DNA of 64,000 bases from Planctomycetota bacterium (lineage in GTDB: Bacteria; Planctomycetota; Planctomycetia; Pirellulales; Pirellulaceae), in the NCBI GenBank assembly GCA_014381825.1, contig JACNKX010000143.1:82360-146359 (forward strand), read 5' to 3'. Under the pieces are notes generated by a model that had not been told where the DNA came from, did no database searches, and saw only the letters and a program-made list of their open reading frames with translations. Below, piece by piece: positions 53,401 to 62,699 of this stretch (the stretch's first letter is position 1; each line of letters begins with the position of its first letter). A program made the translations under genes and the position numbers.

Positions 53401-55015
53401 GGCCTCCGCGAACGATCTGAAATTCGTCTGCAAAGAATCTCAGGCCTTCTGGCAATTCGCGAACTTCGATCTCATATTCACCGGCCCTCAAGCTGATGCG
53501 GCGATCTGTAATCCGATCGTGAATGATCGTATCGCCTTCGCGAATGGTGATCTCGACATCTGGCGCATCGACTTGAAGGATCAGCAGCCCGTGATTCGTT
53601 GTGATGCGGATGATCTGAGGCGAGAAGTAGAGGATGACGATCGCTAGAACGGCCAGGCTTATCAACCCGGGGACTGTTCGCAAACGCGACACGTTTGCTT
53701 TTTGACGACGGTCTGGTTGTTCATGAACGTCCGTGGCGTTCCGTTTGCGAGAGGCAGTTTCGCGGTCTTGAAGTCCTACGTCGGCTGTCTCGATTGCGCG
53801 ATGCACTAGCGCTGGAAGGTCCGTGCCCTGCGTGAACTCTTCGAGTGCGTTAGCAACTTCGAGCGGGTTTTGGAAACGATCGGCGGGCGACTTCGCCAGG
53901 AGCTGGTTCATCAGTTGGTCAAGAGTCTCGGGCGCATCAGCCCGATGGTCCGAGAACAGTGGCGGCGGTTGTTGCGCATGAGCCTGCATCCGTTCGAAAG
54001 CGCTGGGATAAGCCGCAGCCGTAAACGGCGCTTCGCCGGTCAACAGCTTGTACAGCGTACAACCCAGACTGTAGAGGTCGGCCCGGATATCAACTTGGTG
54101 CGGACTGGTCGCTTGCTCCGGAGCCATGTAGTCGGCCGTGCCCATGACTTGGTTTCGAGACGTCAGCTCCTGTTCAGTGAGTTCGCTCTCTCGTAACCGT
54201 GTTAGTCCGAAGTCGAGGATCTTGACAACGCCTTTCGCGGCTTGGCCCGTTGGAGACTCTACCCTAATCATCATGTTGGACGGCTTGATGTCTCGATGCA
54301 CCAGCTTGTGTTCATGCGCATGTTGCAGTCCGATGGCCGTTTGTCGCGCCAACTCGCAAGCATCGGCAACACGCAAAGGGCCGAGTCGATTAACGAGCGT
54401 CGCCAGATCGAGCCCGTCCACGAATTCCATGACGAGATAGTGCCTTCCATCTGCCTCGCCAGCGTCTGTCGGTCGAACGATGTTGGGGTGGTCCAACCGG
54501 CCCGCTGATTCGATCTCGCGTTGGAAACGCGAGGACGCCTCCGCATCTTGATTCCAACGCGGTGCGAGAACTTTCAATGCGACCGAACGTTTCAGTTGCA
54601 GGTGAGTCGCCTTGTACACGACTCCCATACCTCCTTCGCCAAGTTTCTCGGCGAGTTGGTATTGTCCCAATTGCGTGCCCGATTCATCAATGAACTCAGA
54701 ACCTGCCTCGGACGAAGCATCTCTTCGCCGACTCGCCAAGGGCAGTTTACTCGCCAGCGTTAGCAGCCGCTGCATCTCAGCATCATCTTCGGCCCCCACG
54801 GGGATTGCCTGGCCAAGCTCCGCAACCAATACCTCATCTTGCTTGCTGAACTGATCGAGCGTTGTTTGACACTCCAGGCACGTGTCAACATGCTCGGCGA
54901 TCGCCTGCATTACTTCATCGACTGCCTCACCTAACAGAAAGGATTGCAATTCGTCCGAGGTCGGGCACGGCTTGGTGTTTGGCATTGTGACTTGTTCCAT
55001 GATCGGCTCGTTCAA
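50438..55015 (-). CDS. Ser/Thr protein kinase fused to DUF1080 and WD40 propeller
   Basis: 1525 residues from a TTG at 55015 that overlaps the previous stop (TTGA) and has AAGGA 6 bases upstream; ATGs at 55000 and 54985 are alternatives. Domains in order: a zinc-type His-Cys box (HVDTCLEC, about 42-49) as in anti-sigma proteins; a kinase (118-380) with GEGGMG, K148, HRDIKPSN (D242) and DFG (268-270); one membrane helix at about 445-465; a short PEGA-like beta region; a DUF1080 jelly-roll (about 565-770, LLFDGETTTGWHRSKGPKGD); and WD40 repeats (about 800-1500; VSVAFSPDGTRLASGSADGS). The kinase lies inside and the DUF1080 and propeller outside. It is coupled to the toxin-like gene upstream and is probably a sensor of an extracytoplasmic glycan or protein. 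Confidence 0.9.
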   Translation of the reverse strand: MNEPIMEQVTMPNTKPCPTSDELQSFLLGEAVDEVMQAIAEHVDTCLECQTTLDQFSKQDEVLVAELGQAIPVGAEDDAEMQRLLTLASKLPLASRRRDASSEAGSEFIDESGTQLGQYQLAEKLGEGGMGVVYKATHLQLKRSVALKVLAPRWNQDAEASSRFQREIESAGRLDHPNIVRPTDAGEADGRHYLVMEFVDGLDLATLVNRLGPLRVADACELARQTAIGLQHAHEHKLVHRDIKPSNMMIRVESPTGQAAKGVVKILDFGLTRLRESELTEQELTSRNQVMGTADYMAPEQATSPHQVDIRADLYSLGCTLYKLLTGEAPFTAAAYPSAFERMQAHAQQPPPLFSDHRADAPETLDQLMNQLLAKSPADRFQNPLEVANALEEFTQGTDLPALVHRAIETADVGLQDRETASRKRNATDVHEQPDRRQKANVSRLRTVPGLISLAVLAIVILYFSPQIIRITTNHGLLILQVDAPDVEITIREGDTIIHDRITDRRISLRAGEYEIEVRELPEGLRFFADEFQIVRGGRAVVTAKLESVEPHEQHFTPTRPHNTLTAAEVAEGWKLLFDGETTTGWHRSKGPKGDGVAGWRVENGILSAGRKNNYLVTDEEFSDFELQLDWKISHSGNSGIFYRVVEEHGIVETGPEFQILDDVGNPLGEDSTRRSGAVYGLFEPKSDVVRPVGEWNHIRIIVDGNRVEHWMNGTKLIEYELLSTDWQRHVENGARNPQMYGRAQNGKIALQDHNTDAWFRNIKIRPLTDNSSPQANWKPDSPESVLPGLIPLPATLPGIKRWQIETVAPRSAILSVDWSLKDNLIACGTTTGCVRVYNAKSFQLVNIFPGHSSRVVSVAFSPDGTRLASGSADGSVKVWNLDDSSVLTKDGFEGTVWSVAWNADGSRLAAASHDGTVRILERDLALSAVLRHSKRSCTSVAWHPSKPLLVTAGSGTVQLWAVNGVKLKRLAFGDPRLVWWMKAAWSPDGKHMAIADTHSLSLRPRIRLLDWTADGRLENETTVVTLNREWLDEIAWSDDSQWLAYSYHGVDHRKKAIGFINSIGEPGATISNTVSERWSIAWKPGESLLAAGTGSGSLEVWDSSGTPQDTLPGHTSEVSSVSWSPKSQQMAVSGGHDSSVRVFGNNGRAGPVLDSHEDVVYDSTWSLDGLYVASRSRDQYASIWKPGQPARMIKFGGTHGPGVMQWHPDSRSFISCRGHIGMAHGGPNATSWDTNGESPRTYKCHGGSIMAAVWSPDGEQLVTAGQYGDLRLWSVDGSSMRHLDEHVDLRWRRHIDQAAWRPTGDQFVTSEHGAAVRFWSKDGLLEETKLRREYRLGTRCLAWSPDGQFLAVAWNCDDTKAIWDKSFSLWHETDGEKPVTGTEIGGVRDLSWSPDSRQVASCGEQDGTIRIWNVETKARFLLPSTAGGFCSVAWSPDGDQIVAGSVGSALYAWNALTGEPQWVSVRLNNRQSLTFSAAGRLSYGDRSLADKELVYVVENANGVVELVKPSDFATRIGQSIQMLP

Positions 55016-56469
55016 TCGAAGTCCTTCTTCCGCTCATTGATGTAGACGACTTCTGGAGTGGGAGCATTAGCTCTCGTCGCCGTTGTACCGTCCACCGCGG
55101 ATGCGCCTCCGTTCAACTTGAGACCTGGAGTAGGTTTGTCTTCGTTTCTTGCAATCGACGATCTTGTTTCATCGTAGAGTAGTTCGCACTCTGGTGCGCG
55201 AACGCCATGAACTCCGTGTCTGTTTAAGAACGTATCCAGTTGTTCCCCTTGCTCAACAATTCCAATCTCGTCTTTCTCTTTATACTCCTTATTGCCTCTC
55301 TCATTCTCTGGAATGGGATTCGCTACTTTCGCCATCTCCATTTGGTTGAAATAGGCTTGGTGCCCACCACCGTGGTAATAGACGTTCTTTTCTCCTCGAT
55401 CTTGGTACGTGCGAACTTGCCCTCCGATTTCTCCTGTAAAGCCGTATATCGTCTCTCCCTCTTTAGCTCGCATGACGCAAACCCGATCAATCGGATCTTG
55501 AAAGTCTCTCGCCAAAGCCGTCTCGCCGCGTAGCAAGGCTTCGACAACTCTTCCATCCTTATCGACGAATCTATTCGCTTCTTCGATCGGTCTCCAATAG
55601 CTCCCTGCGGGTTCCCCAGCCCCGCCAATGCAACGAACAAAGATCTGGCGATCGTCGAATGCTCTGAACTCTGGCTGACCCGCGAATGACGAGAGAGCAT
55701 CCTTCGTCGTGTTCTCGTCACCAAAGTAATCCAGTTGCGATTCGTAGACACTTTCGAGAAGCCAGCCATCCGCAGTGTCGCTATTGACAGTTTCTCCTCC
55801 CAGCCATTCCTTGGATTCGTGAGGCACCGTCTCTGCGGCAGCCATTTCCGATAGGACTTTGCCTTGCTCGTGTTCTTTCTCGGGCTCTCGCACGTCAGAG
55901 TCGGCAGTACTGATCGATGCGTCTTCAAGTGAACGCCGCTCGGATGGCTCTTCAACTCGAAGCGATTTGTCCAAGTCAATCAATCGTGGATCGCCTGGTT
56001 CCAGAATGCGCGCTTCTTCCGTTTTGAATGCAGTTGCCGCGGTACCGTTCTCGTGGAGGTCCCATTGAAAATTGCCTGTTTGCCGAGGCCTACCACCGAG
56101 TTCCTGATAATGTTGAACAATTGCCGCAGTGTCACGGTCGGGTGATCGGGCGCTGTCAGCGGGTTGCTGTTCGCCAACAAGACTTCTGTCTTGAGCGGGC
56201 GCTCGCAGTACTTCCTGTCGCTCTATGCTGGGCGCTGGCGCTCTGTGATCCGCATCCGTTTTGCTTCCAGAGACATCGGTCTCTGAGGAATCCGCTTCCT
56301 TCACTCTTTGCCAACCGTCGATCGGTTCGGATTGCACGTCGCATTCCTTGGCTCTAGTTTCAAGCCGCTCGCGTCCTATCGACTCGACGACCGAGACTTC
56401 CCCTTTCTTGGAACACTCTGGTTCGTCAGCGCGCACCTCTTGCATTTGCTCTTGTGTCCGTTCGATCAT
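55012..56469 (-). CDS. protein with disordered N-terminus and toxin-like C-terminal domain
   Basis: 485 residues. Residues 1-270 are acidic, Glu/Ser/Ala-rich and probably disordered. Residues about 277-375 form a compact domain: FVRCIGGAGEPAGSYW, ALARDFQDPID, CVMRAKEGETIYGFTGEIGG and YYHGGGHQAYF. The order R-x-x-GG...GSYW...ALA...P-like turn...G...GGGxQ resembles C-terminal NAD-glycohydrolase (TNT-like) and related polymorphic-toxin domains. This is a visual match, not a search result. The gene starts inside the stop of the HerA-type ATPase gene (ATGA) and ends inside the start of the kinase gene. No immunity protein is recognised next to it. It might instead be a structural or adaptor protein. 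Confidence 0.6.
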   Translation of the reverse strand: MIERTQEQMQEVRADEPECSKKGEVSVVESIGRERLETRAKECDVQSEPIDGWQRVKEADSSETDVSGSKTDADHRAPAPSIERQEVLRAPAQDRSLVGEQQPADSARSPDRDTAAIVQHYQELGGRPRQTGNFQWDLHENGTAATAFKTEEARILEPGDPRLIDLDKSLRVEEPSERRSLEDASISTADSDVREPEKEHEQGKVLSEMAAAETVPHESKEWLGGETVNSDTADGWLLESVYESQLDYFGDENTTKDALSSFAGQPEFRAFDDRQIFVRCIGGAGEPAGSYWRPIEEANRFVDKDGRVVEALLRGETALARDFQDPIDRVCVMRAKEGETIYGFTGEIGGQVRTYQDRGEKNVYYHGGGHQAYFNQMEMAKVANPIPENERGNKEYKEKDEIGIVEQGEQLDTFLNRHGVHGVRAPECELLYDETRSSIARNEDKPTPGLKLNGGASAVDGTTATRANAPTPEVVYINERKKDFD

Positions 56470-59258
56470 GAGTGCACTTTGATAGAGCGTGGTTGATTGG
56501 CTGAAAACTGTCTTGTGAATCGGTCATGAAAGAATTGATCCCGTGGCAAGCCTTGAGGGCCGTACCGATGCCAACTTTGGACCAACCAACACCATGCAGA
56601 ATCGGGGGTTTGCGAAACGCCGGCGGTGTGCAAGCTGTCCGTACAGATGTCCGCGAGCGAACGCCAAAAGGTATCCGCATCCGGAGATGCGTCCTGGAAG
56701 TGCTCTTCTATCCATTGCTCAACGCGCAGTTGCGTCTCGTTTGTCTTAACAGTGGGGAAGACCTCATCACGGAACTGGCACTGCTTCTTACAAAACGTGC
56801 AGCCTTCGAACGGCAGCGGCCCCGCCCGCAGTTGTCCAATCTCCGGCTGAAGCCGCTGCATTCGAGTGGACAGTTCAGTATCCGATAAATCGTCGCGAAA
56901 GCCGACTCCGCGGGGACCGGCTGATGGCGCGTCTGGCTCAACGTCGGCCACGGGATAATATCGTGGAACCCGAACGAAGGTTGCCTTTTCCAGCCCAGTA
57001 TGAAAGAGCGCAGCCTGTCCAGGCACCAGTTTTCCCAAGAAGTCCCGTTGCTCTTGTTCCATGATCATTGCATTCGCCATAGCCTCGCGGTCATGTCCAT
57101 CACGAAGCTGATGCGCGATTTGGAGATTGGTGTTCCGAAGAGCGTCGCGAGCAAGTTTCTCTGGGCTTTGATCGACGATTATGATTCCTTCGCCAAATGA
57201 TCGCACCTCGGCGAGCAAGTGACAAAACGCTTCGACAACCTTGAAGCGAGTGTCGGCGGCGGCACCGTCGGCGGTGCCTCTAGAGGCAACATTTTCTAAA
57301 ACATTGTGAGCCTCTTCAACGAGAGTAACGTGTGTTGGTCCGTCAGACGTTGCTCTGTTTTGCTCCCGGTACTCGCGAAGCATCGTCAGCAGGAACATCA
57401 CGACCAGCGCTTTGTCGTCTAGATTCAAGTCGTTGAGTTCGATGACGGTCGGTCTCGAGAAGAGATCATTTGGATCTGGGAACGATCGCTGTGTGTTGAA
57501 GACACAGCCTTTACCGCCGATAAGCAATGGACGCAGGCGGCCAAGTAACGCAGCCTGTACATTGGCCCTGACTTCACCTTCGTATCCGCGTTCGGCAATG
57601 ACTCGCTCAACAGCATTGATGAAGTCCGACAGCGTCGGGAACAGCTTGCTAACATGCCCAGAAGTTGGCGCGACGTCGTTGAGTGTCCAACCGGCGTCTT
57701 CGTACACCACAACAAGAGCTTCGGCAATCACCGACGAAGACGGGCCTAAAGGTGGGATCGCACCCTCGATGCAAGTCTGGAGCTTTCCAATATGGGACTC
57801 AACTCGTACACCAGGCAACAATTCAAAGGGGTTGAATCGAAACGGGACGCATAGTTCGTTTCCGACCGTATAGACGCGAAGATCGTCCTGAAATGGTGGT
57901 ACACCAAACATCCCACGATATTCCTGCTTCGCTGATTCCAACACGAGGAACGGGATCGCAAAGTCCGCCCAAAGCTGGTGCAGGATCTGAAGTGCGGTGA
58001 CGCTCTTCCCGCTGCCGGTCAAACCAGTGACCAGGGCATGTCGTGTCAGATCTCTTAACGGAAACGTTGCCATTCCACCGACTTCGTAGTCCCCGATGAG
58101 AAGGTGGTCTTTGGGGACCGACTGGACACGGCGTCCGGGGTGAAAGTCGGGTGGCGACTGGCGAACAGCAAGGCCGGGAACGCCTCCACGAACACTAACC
58201 GGCAACCGGAATCCCAGCGTCGCTCCTCTGGCGTCCGCAAGATAGGGGATTCGCCACAGGGGATCTTTCGATTCCGTAGCTTGGAAGCGGAGACACTGAT
58301 ACTGTCGCCTAACTGCTGCTTCCCGTTCTGGCGAATCGGAGTTCTCTCCGAGTTGATAGACCTCTGCCGCCGAGGGCAGTCGCGCATCGTCCTGTTGCGG
58401 CCGGTCGAAAGGCTGCTCCTGAACGAGCGATTGAAAACTGCCGGCAAGACTGCGTGCAACATCTTTTCGCCCTTTCGGAGCGCCGCAATGAACCGCGACG
58501 AGAAATGGCGTTGCGGATAGTCGTCGCAGGTTCGCTATGTAGAGCCGACCGGCAAGATTTGCAGCCGGATCAATCTTCCTCATCGCCGCCCCGGTGCCGA
58601 GTGCATGCACATGCTGCTCACTGTGACTCTGAGCCTCCCTCGCCATCGAGGCGAGCCATTTCCATTCATGCGGCTCCAGCGCTGTCGGTTCCAAGTAGAT
58701 CGTGAGCGATGCGGGAGTTGGTTGCGAGATGAGGCTTTCCATCATCACCAGGAATGGTCCACCGGGTGCCCACCAGGGGTACACAACTCGCGGTCGCTCA
58801 AGTTCTTCCGGGGAGACCCACGGTAGTTCCTGCTTGAACCGCTCATTGGAGAGCAGGTTTTTAGGTGCTTGCCAGAGAGCATTGGTTACATACTGACGAA
58901 CTTCGACAAGAGCATCCGGAATCGCAAATGCCTGCCTGATCTCTTGTCGGCAGTCCGATGAATTCAGCGGATTCCCGCTGCCCAGCCGGTGGGACCTGAG
59001 CAGCACACCCACTTCGCCTGCGAGTGCCGCGGCATCAACATGGCCATACGGCTCGGCAAGAAAGAAGACTTGAATCTCGCCGTCGCGCGCAAAGAATCGA
59101 AGCGCGAATGCAGCGCGACCACGGCAACCCCAGAGGTTTTCCACCCACTGGACCCATCGTGACACAACTTCACGCAGGCGTTCCACGGATGACTGCTCAC
59201 CGGTTAGCGTGTGGTCGCTGAGAAAGTCTGGAATCGGATCAATTGGCCAGATTAACAT
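56466..59258 (-). CDS. HerA/VirB4-like ATP-binding protein
   Basis: 930 residues. The N-terminal 380 residues are an unassigned region; the ATPase core follows. Walker A is GLTGSGKS (residues 412-419). Walker B is in HVTLVEEAHNVL near 655, with the acidic pair followed by AHN, typical of HerA/FtsK-class hexameric pumps. A sensor-like segment GIIIVDQSPEKLARDAL (about 705-720) and arginine-finger-like downstream region are present. A cysteine cluster near the C-terminus (CTFCKKQC, about 825-835) may bind metal. It has no membrane segment itself. Relatives move DNA or protein through pores. The next gene overlaps by 4 bases and the two upstream genes encode membrane proteins. Confidence 0.85.
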   Translation of the reverse strand: MLIWPIDPIPDFLSDHTLTGEQSSVERLREVVSRWVQWVENLWGCRGRAAFALRFFARDGEIQVFFLAEPYGHVDAAALAGEVGVLLRSHRLGSGNPLNSSDCRQEIRQAFAIPDALVEVRQYVTNALWQAPKNLLSNERFKQELPWVSPEELERPRVVYPWWAPGGPFLVMMESLISQPTPASLTIYLEPTALEPHEWKWLASMAREAQSHSEQHVHALGTGAAMRKIDPAANLAGRLYIANLRRLSATPFLVAVHCGAPKGRKDVARSLAGSFQSLVQEQPFDRPQQDDARLPSAAEVYQLGENSDSPEREAAVRRQYQCLRFQATESKDPLWRIPYLADARGATLGFRLPVSVRGGVPGLAVRQSPPDFHPGRRVQSVPKDHLLIGDYEVGGMATFPLRDLTRHALVTGLTGSGKSVTALQILHQLWADFAIPFLVLESAKQEYRGMFGVPPFQDDLRVYTVGNELCVPFRFNPFELLPGVRVESHIGKLQTCIEGAIPPLGPSSSVIAEALVVVYEDAGWTLNDVAPTSGHVSKLFPTLSDFINAVERVIAERGYEGEVRANVQAALLGRLRPLLIGGKGCVFNTQRSFPDPNDLFSRPTVIELNDLNLDDKALVVMFLLTMLREYREQNRATSDGPTHVTLVEEAHNVLENVASRGTADGAAADTRFKVVEAFCHLLAEVRSFGEGIIIVDQSPEKLARDALRNTNLQIAHQLRDGHDREAMANAMIMEQEQRDFLGKLVPGQAALFHTGLEKATFVRVPRYYPVADVEPDAPSAGPRGVGFRDDLSDTELSTRMQRLQPEIGQLRAGPLPFEGCTFCKKQCQFRDEVFPTVKTNETQLRVEQWIEEHFQDASPDADTFWRSLADICTDSLHTAGVSQTPDSAWCWLVQSWHRYGPQGLPRDQFFHDRFTRQFSANQPRSIKVHS

Positions 59259-59321
59259 CTCAATAATCTCTGAATCTCGTTCTGCCGAAACACGGGGCCC
59301 AACTCATAATGAACTAGCCAC

Positions 59322-60134
59322 TCAACATGCGAATTTGTCAGCCTCACTAACTGCGAACTGTTCTGATATCAGCTTGTTGACCACGCCATATAACCAGCTC
59401 TCGTTCGCTCGAACGAAATCATCGAATGTCTTTGAGGTAGGCCACCGGACGAATCGGCACAACCTGTCGAAGAGCGACCTGCTTATCACATAAGACACCC
59501 CACCAGAGCAGACCCCGATCAACATGCATGGCGTAATCAGATGAAAGAAGACCAGGCGCGGATTCTCCCTGAAGACATCTTCGAACCCGATCGGTGAGCT
59601 CCGCACCCAATCCCGTGAATTGGAATCCACTGCCCACCGGTGTTTCACTGCTATCGCTGCTTCCCCGCCACCGTCTGACTTCTGCCGGACAGCTTCTTCG
59701 AGAATGGCATGGAACGCTCCGGTGTTGGCGAGGTAAAGCCAGGTCATGACAACGAATATCAGGGAGAATAGGAAGCCACTCGAACCGTGAAACAGGTACT
59801 TCAACCACGTTCGCCCGTCGGACGATATCCTCACAAACAGGTCGTCTCCGCGTCTAAACAACGCGACATCGACCTTACTCTGATGGACGCGTTCGAGAGC
59901 TTGTATTATCCGTAGAGTCACGTCGGATTCTGGCTTGTTTTCCTTTTCGGCGGCCACACCGAGCCTGGAGTCTGTCAAATCCGCGCGGACAATCAGTTCC
60001 ACGACTCCTGCAGCAACCGCTGACACATGCTCCCCAAGGTCACGGATCAAAAAGCAACGATCAGCCCCGCCGCGAGCACTCCAGTTCGGAATAAATGTAA
60101 TGGGCGGTAATGAAGAGTCGTCGATGTTCTCCAT
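59322..60134 (-). CDS. two-helix membrane protein of unknown function
   Basis: The ATG at 60134 has AGGGA about 9 bases upstream and lies 10 bases after the previous stop; an upstream start at 60233 would overlap that gene. The protein has 270 residues: a soluble N-terminal domain of about 115 residues (TFIPNWSARGGADRCFLIRD...), a membrane helix near residues 118-137 (FLFSLIFVVMTWLYLANTGA), a loop of about 60 residues, and a second helix near 195-218 (FFHLITPCMLIGVCSGGVSY). The C-terminus is helical and charged. No family is recognised. It may form a membrane dock for the adjacent ATPase. Confidence 0.7.
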   Translation of the reverse strand: MENIDDSSLPPITFIPNWSARGGADRCFLIRDLGEHVSAVAAGVVELIVRADLTDSRLGVAAEKENKPESDVTLRIIQALERVHQSKVDVALFRRGDDLFVRISSDGRTWLKYLFHGSSGFLFSLIFVVMTWLYLANTGAFHAILEEAVRQKSDGGGEAAIAVKHRWAVDSNSRDWVRSSPIGFEDVFRENPRLVFFHLITPCMLIGVCSGGVSYVISRSLFDRLCRFVRWPTSKTFDDFVRANESWLYGVVNKLISEQFAVSEADKFAC

Positions 60135-60144
60135 GATGACTTCC

Positions 60145-62658
60145 CTATTCTGCTTGTGCCAGGGCGACACGTTGTTCCAAAGCCGCCAAGCCCAAACCAA
60201 TGTATCTGGCCGTGCGTCTACTGGACGCTGCATTTCGCCTGGTCGCCTTCCATGATCCCGCCTCTTTCCACAGCGAACGGAACGAACTGCCCGGTGTTAT
60301 TCGCTTTCGTGTTGCATCGACTTCGGTACACATGAAAAGCCCAGCCCGTCCGCCCTTGGAGTAATTCTCCTGTTCTTCATAAATCGCACCAAAGTTTCGA
60401 TAGCGCAGGTCGAAGAGTTCTTTGTCTGGAGCTTTCCGTACATCCTGTTTCTGCCGATCAACATATTCAACGATTGCTGCGGCCTTCTTGTGATAGTTTT
60501 GGGGGAATAGCCCTTTGAACAAACTGCTGAGACATTGAGTTTGTTTCGACCTACCGTATACAGGAACCCATCCCGAAAAACTGTTCTTGATGTCGGCAAA
60601 CCTTTTGTAACATTGCTCGTCAAGTGCGGCGGCAATGCACAAATAAATCCATGTGTCGCCTGTTGGCGTATCGCGGGCGATGGCAAGAGCCGACTCAGGC
60701 TCGCCCGCGAATGCCTTGCTTACGCAGAGTAAGACTGGCGCGAGCCGATCAACGGCTTCTGAACGTATCCATATCCTTTTTTCTTCATTCGAGCGTTGGA
60801 GGATGTTTTGCGATTCCCACAATTGCTGGCCAGAAATGAGCGAATGTGTCACATGCCCTGAAGCATCGATAGCAGCGTTCCATGCGGCTTCTTCAAGGTT
60901 CTTATCTCCGAGTTGCTTTGCGAGTCCCGACATCGCTGCCGCGTTAACCGCATGATTGAAGAACCAATACGTTTCAAAAGTGCCGTTTCTAGACTTCATT
61001 AGCAGCTCTCGCGTCTTCACTTGTGAGAGCCACTCCTGAATTACAAGAGCCGCGTGTCTTCCCTCTCCGCCTTCAATGAGGCCACGTACGATACACAGGC
61101 TTATCAGATAGTAGCGGAACGACTCACTTGTAATGTGCTTCCCCAAGTACCTTGGATCGAGTCCGCTAAACACGGTCAGCAGTTCGGAAGCGACTCGCTT
61201 CTGTTCTTCGTAACAACCTAGTTTTCCGTATGCGTTGGAGATCAGCATCAATGCAAGCGCTCGGTCACCCTGGTCGCGGATCAGCTTGGATTCCGTTTCT
61301 GCCAGTGCAACGAAAAACTCAGGGTGTGCTGTAGACAGCCTGTTAAACTCTTGCCGAGCACGCTCGTCACCACGTTCGACTTCAATGAACTCGTCGAGCG
61401 TAGAAAAGCCCTTAGATATAGCCCCCTTTTTCTCAGCAGTTCGAACGCCTGCGAGAACGATCCGAGATTTGTTCGCTTTCAGGATCTCTGTCGCCTCTCG
61501 ATAGAGACGTGTTTGCTCCTTAAGGTCATCGGTGCGCCTCAACTCGGTAACTAACTCCTGAACGCCGTCCCACGCTTCACCACCATCCTCTCGGAGTATG
61601 GGTTCTGTTATCTGCCTCACGACCTCTTCATATTCATTCTTTGCAGTTGCCAATTCGGCACGTGCCTGTCCCTCGCGAATTATCCGCTCCAACAAATCCC
61701 TAGCTTGTACTCCGCGCTCAATGGACGTTTCGAAGTCTCCCTGGTCCAAACTCGTCCGAGCATTGTTAATCAGCTCGTCGAGTTTTGTAAGCAAATCTCT
61801 AACGAATTTGGCGCTCGTGTCGCTACGATACGGTACTAAACGGCCATTCACCTCCTCTAAGGTGAGAATTGCGCTCGCCCGCTGTTTCTCCTGTTCCGTC
61901 GCATCATCGGCACGGCCACGGCTCTTATGAAACTCCGTGTGAAGCGGGGCCAGCACTCCCGCTGGCGAATTGGGCCTTTCACGAAACGCTGCCGCGCGAT
62001 ATGAGTCGATCAGCCCCTGGTAACTTTGAAAGACGCTGTCGACACGGTCGGCCAACCAGAGAGCAAATAGAACGTCTTCCTCAAACTCCGTCTTGGGATT
62101 CATGACCTCGCGTTTCTGGTCCGGTGAGTCCGAAACAGTCACCACGCCGAGGTCTCGAAGATAGGCAAACTGGATGCGTTTAACTTCGAGGTCATATTCC
62201 CGTTTCGCTTGGTGGAAAAGACGCACGCCTGAACGGATATTTGAAGAATTGTTTGACAAGCTAACCTCGGCAGGTGCGGCCATTTGCTGACCAAGAGCAG
62301 CCACGTGAGGTGACACTCTGATGTAATGGTCAAAAGCCTGACCCCACTCCGCAATCTCATCTTCGAAACCGGCAAGACTTTCGAGAAATGATGACGCAGA
62401 ATTCGCCAAAGCGAGATGAGCAAGCTTCAGTTCGTTGTCATGATCTTCCTTCAACCGTTGGAGTTGTTTTGGCGGTTGTGAGGTTGGGTCTAGGCCGCCC
62501 CCTTCAGCAGCTTGTGGGTTAGAGAACAGTGAAACAGGTTTGACCGTATCTCCGGTCGTCAGTCTCAAAACCAACAGCCAAGTCACTGCAACGGTGGTCA
62601 AAACCGTAATGAAACCAAGACCACCAAGTACAAAGATCGGTTTAGCGAGGCGCATCAT
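60145..62658 (-). CDS. membrane-anchored coiled-coil/helical-repeat protein
   Basis: 837 residues. AAGGAG lies 4 bases before the ATG at 62658 and 7 before the adjacent ATG at 62655, so either may be used. One N-terminal membrane helix (FVLGGLGFITVLTTVAVTWL) anchors a long helical ectodomain: a coiled-coil-prone region at about 60-400 and a TPR/SEL1-like helical repeat region at about 440-780 (ALMLISNAYGKLGCYEEQKR). This fits a scaffold or stator. No named family is recognised. The basic C-terminal tail (SWKATRRNAASSRRTARYIG) may contact nucleic acid or membrane. Confidence 0.72.
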   Translation of the reverse strand: MMRLAKPIFVLGGLGFITVLTTVAVTWLLVLRLTTGDTVKPVSLFSNPQAAEGGGLDPTSQPPKQLQRLKEDHDNELKLAHLALANSASSFLESLAGFEDEIAEWGQAFDHYIRVSPHVAALGQQMAAPAEVSLSNNSSNIRSGVRLFHQAKREYDLEVKRIQFAYLRDLGVVTVSDSPDQKREVMNPKTEFEEDVLFALWLADRVDSVFQSYQGLIDSYRAAAFRERPNSPAGVLAPLHTEFHKSRGRADDATEQEKQRASAILTLEEVNGRLVPYRSDTSAKFVRDLLTKLDELINNARTSLDQGDFETSIERGVQARDLLERIIREGQARAELATAKNEYEEVVRQITEPILREDGGEAWDGVQELVTELRRTDDLKEQTRLYREATEILKANKSRIVLAGVRTAEKKGAISKGFSTLDEFIEVERGDERARQEFNRLSTAHPEFFVALAETESKLIRDQGDRALALMLISNAYGKLGCYEEQKRVASELLTVFSGLDPRYLGKHITSESFRYYLISLCIVRGLIEGGEGRHAALVIQEWLSQVKTRELLMKSRNGTFETYWFFNHAVNAAAMSGLAKQLGDKNLEEAAWNAAIDASGHVTHSLISGQQLWESQNILQRSNEEKRIWIRSEAVDRLAPVLLCVSKAFAGEPESALAIARDTPTGDTWIYLCIAAALDEQCYKRFADIKNSFSGWVPVYGRSKQTQCLSSLFKGLFPQNYHKKAAAIVEYVDRQKQDVRKAPDKELFDLRYRNFGAIYEEQENYSKGGRAGLFMCTEVDATRKRITPGSSFRSLWKEAGSWKATRRNAASSRRTARYIGLGLAALEQRVALAQAE

Positions 62659-62699
62659 GGTACTCCTTATGTTTGTGAATGGAGAAAGCAAGATGGCTC

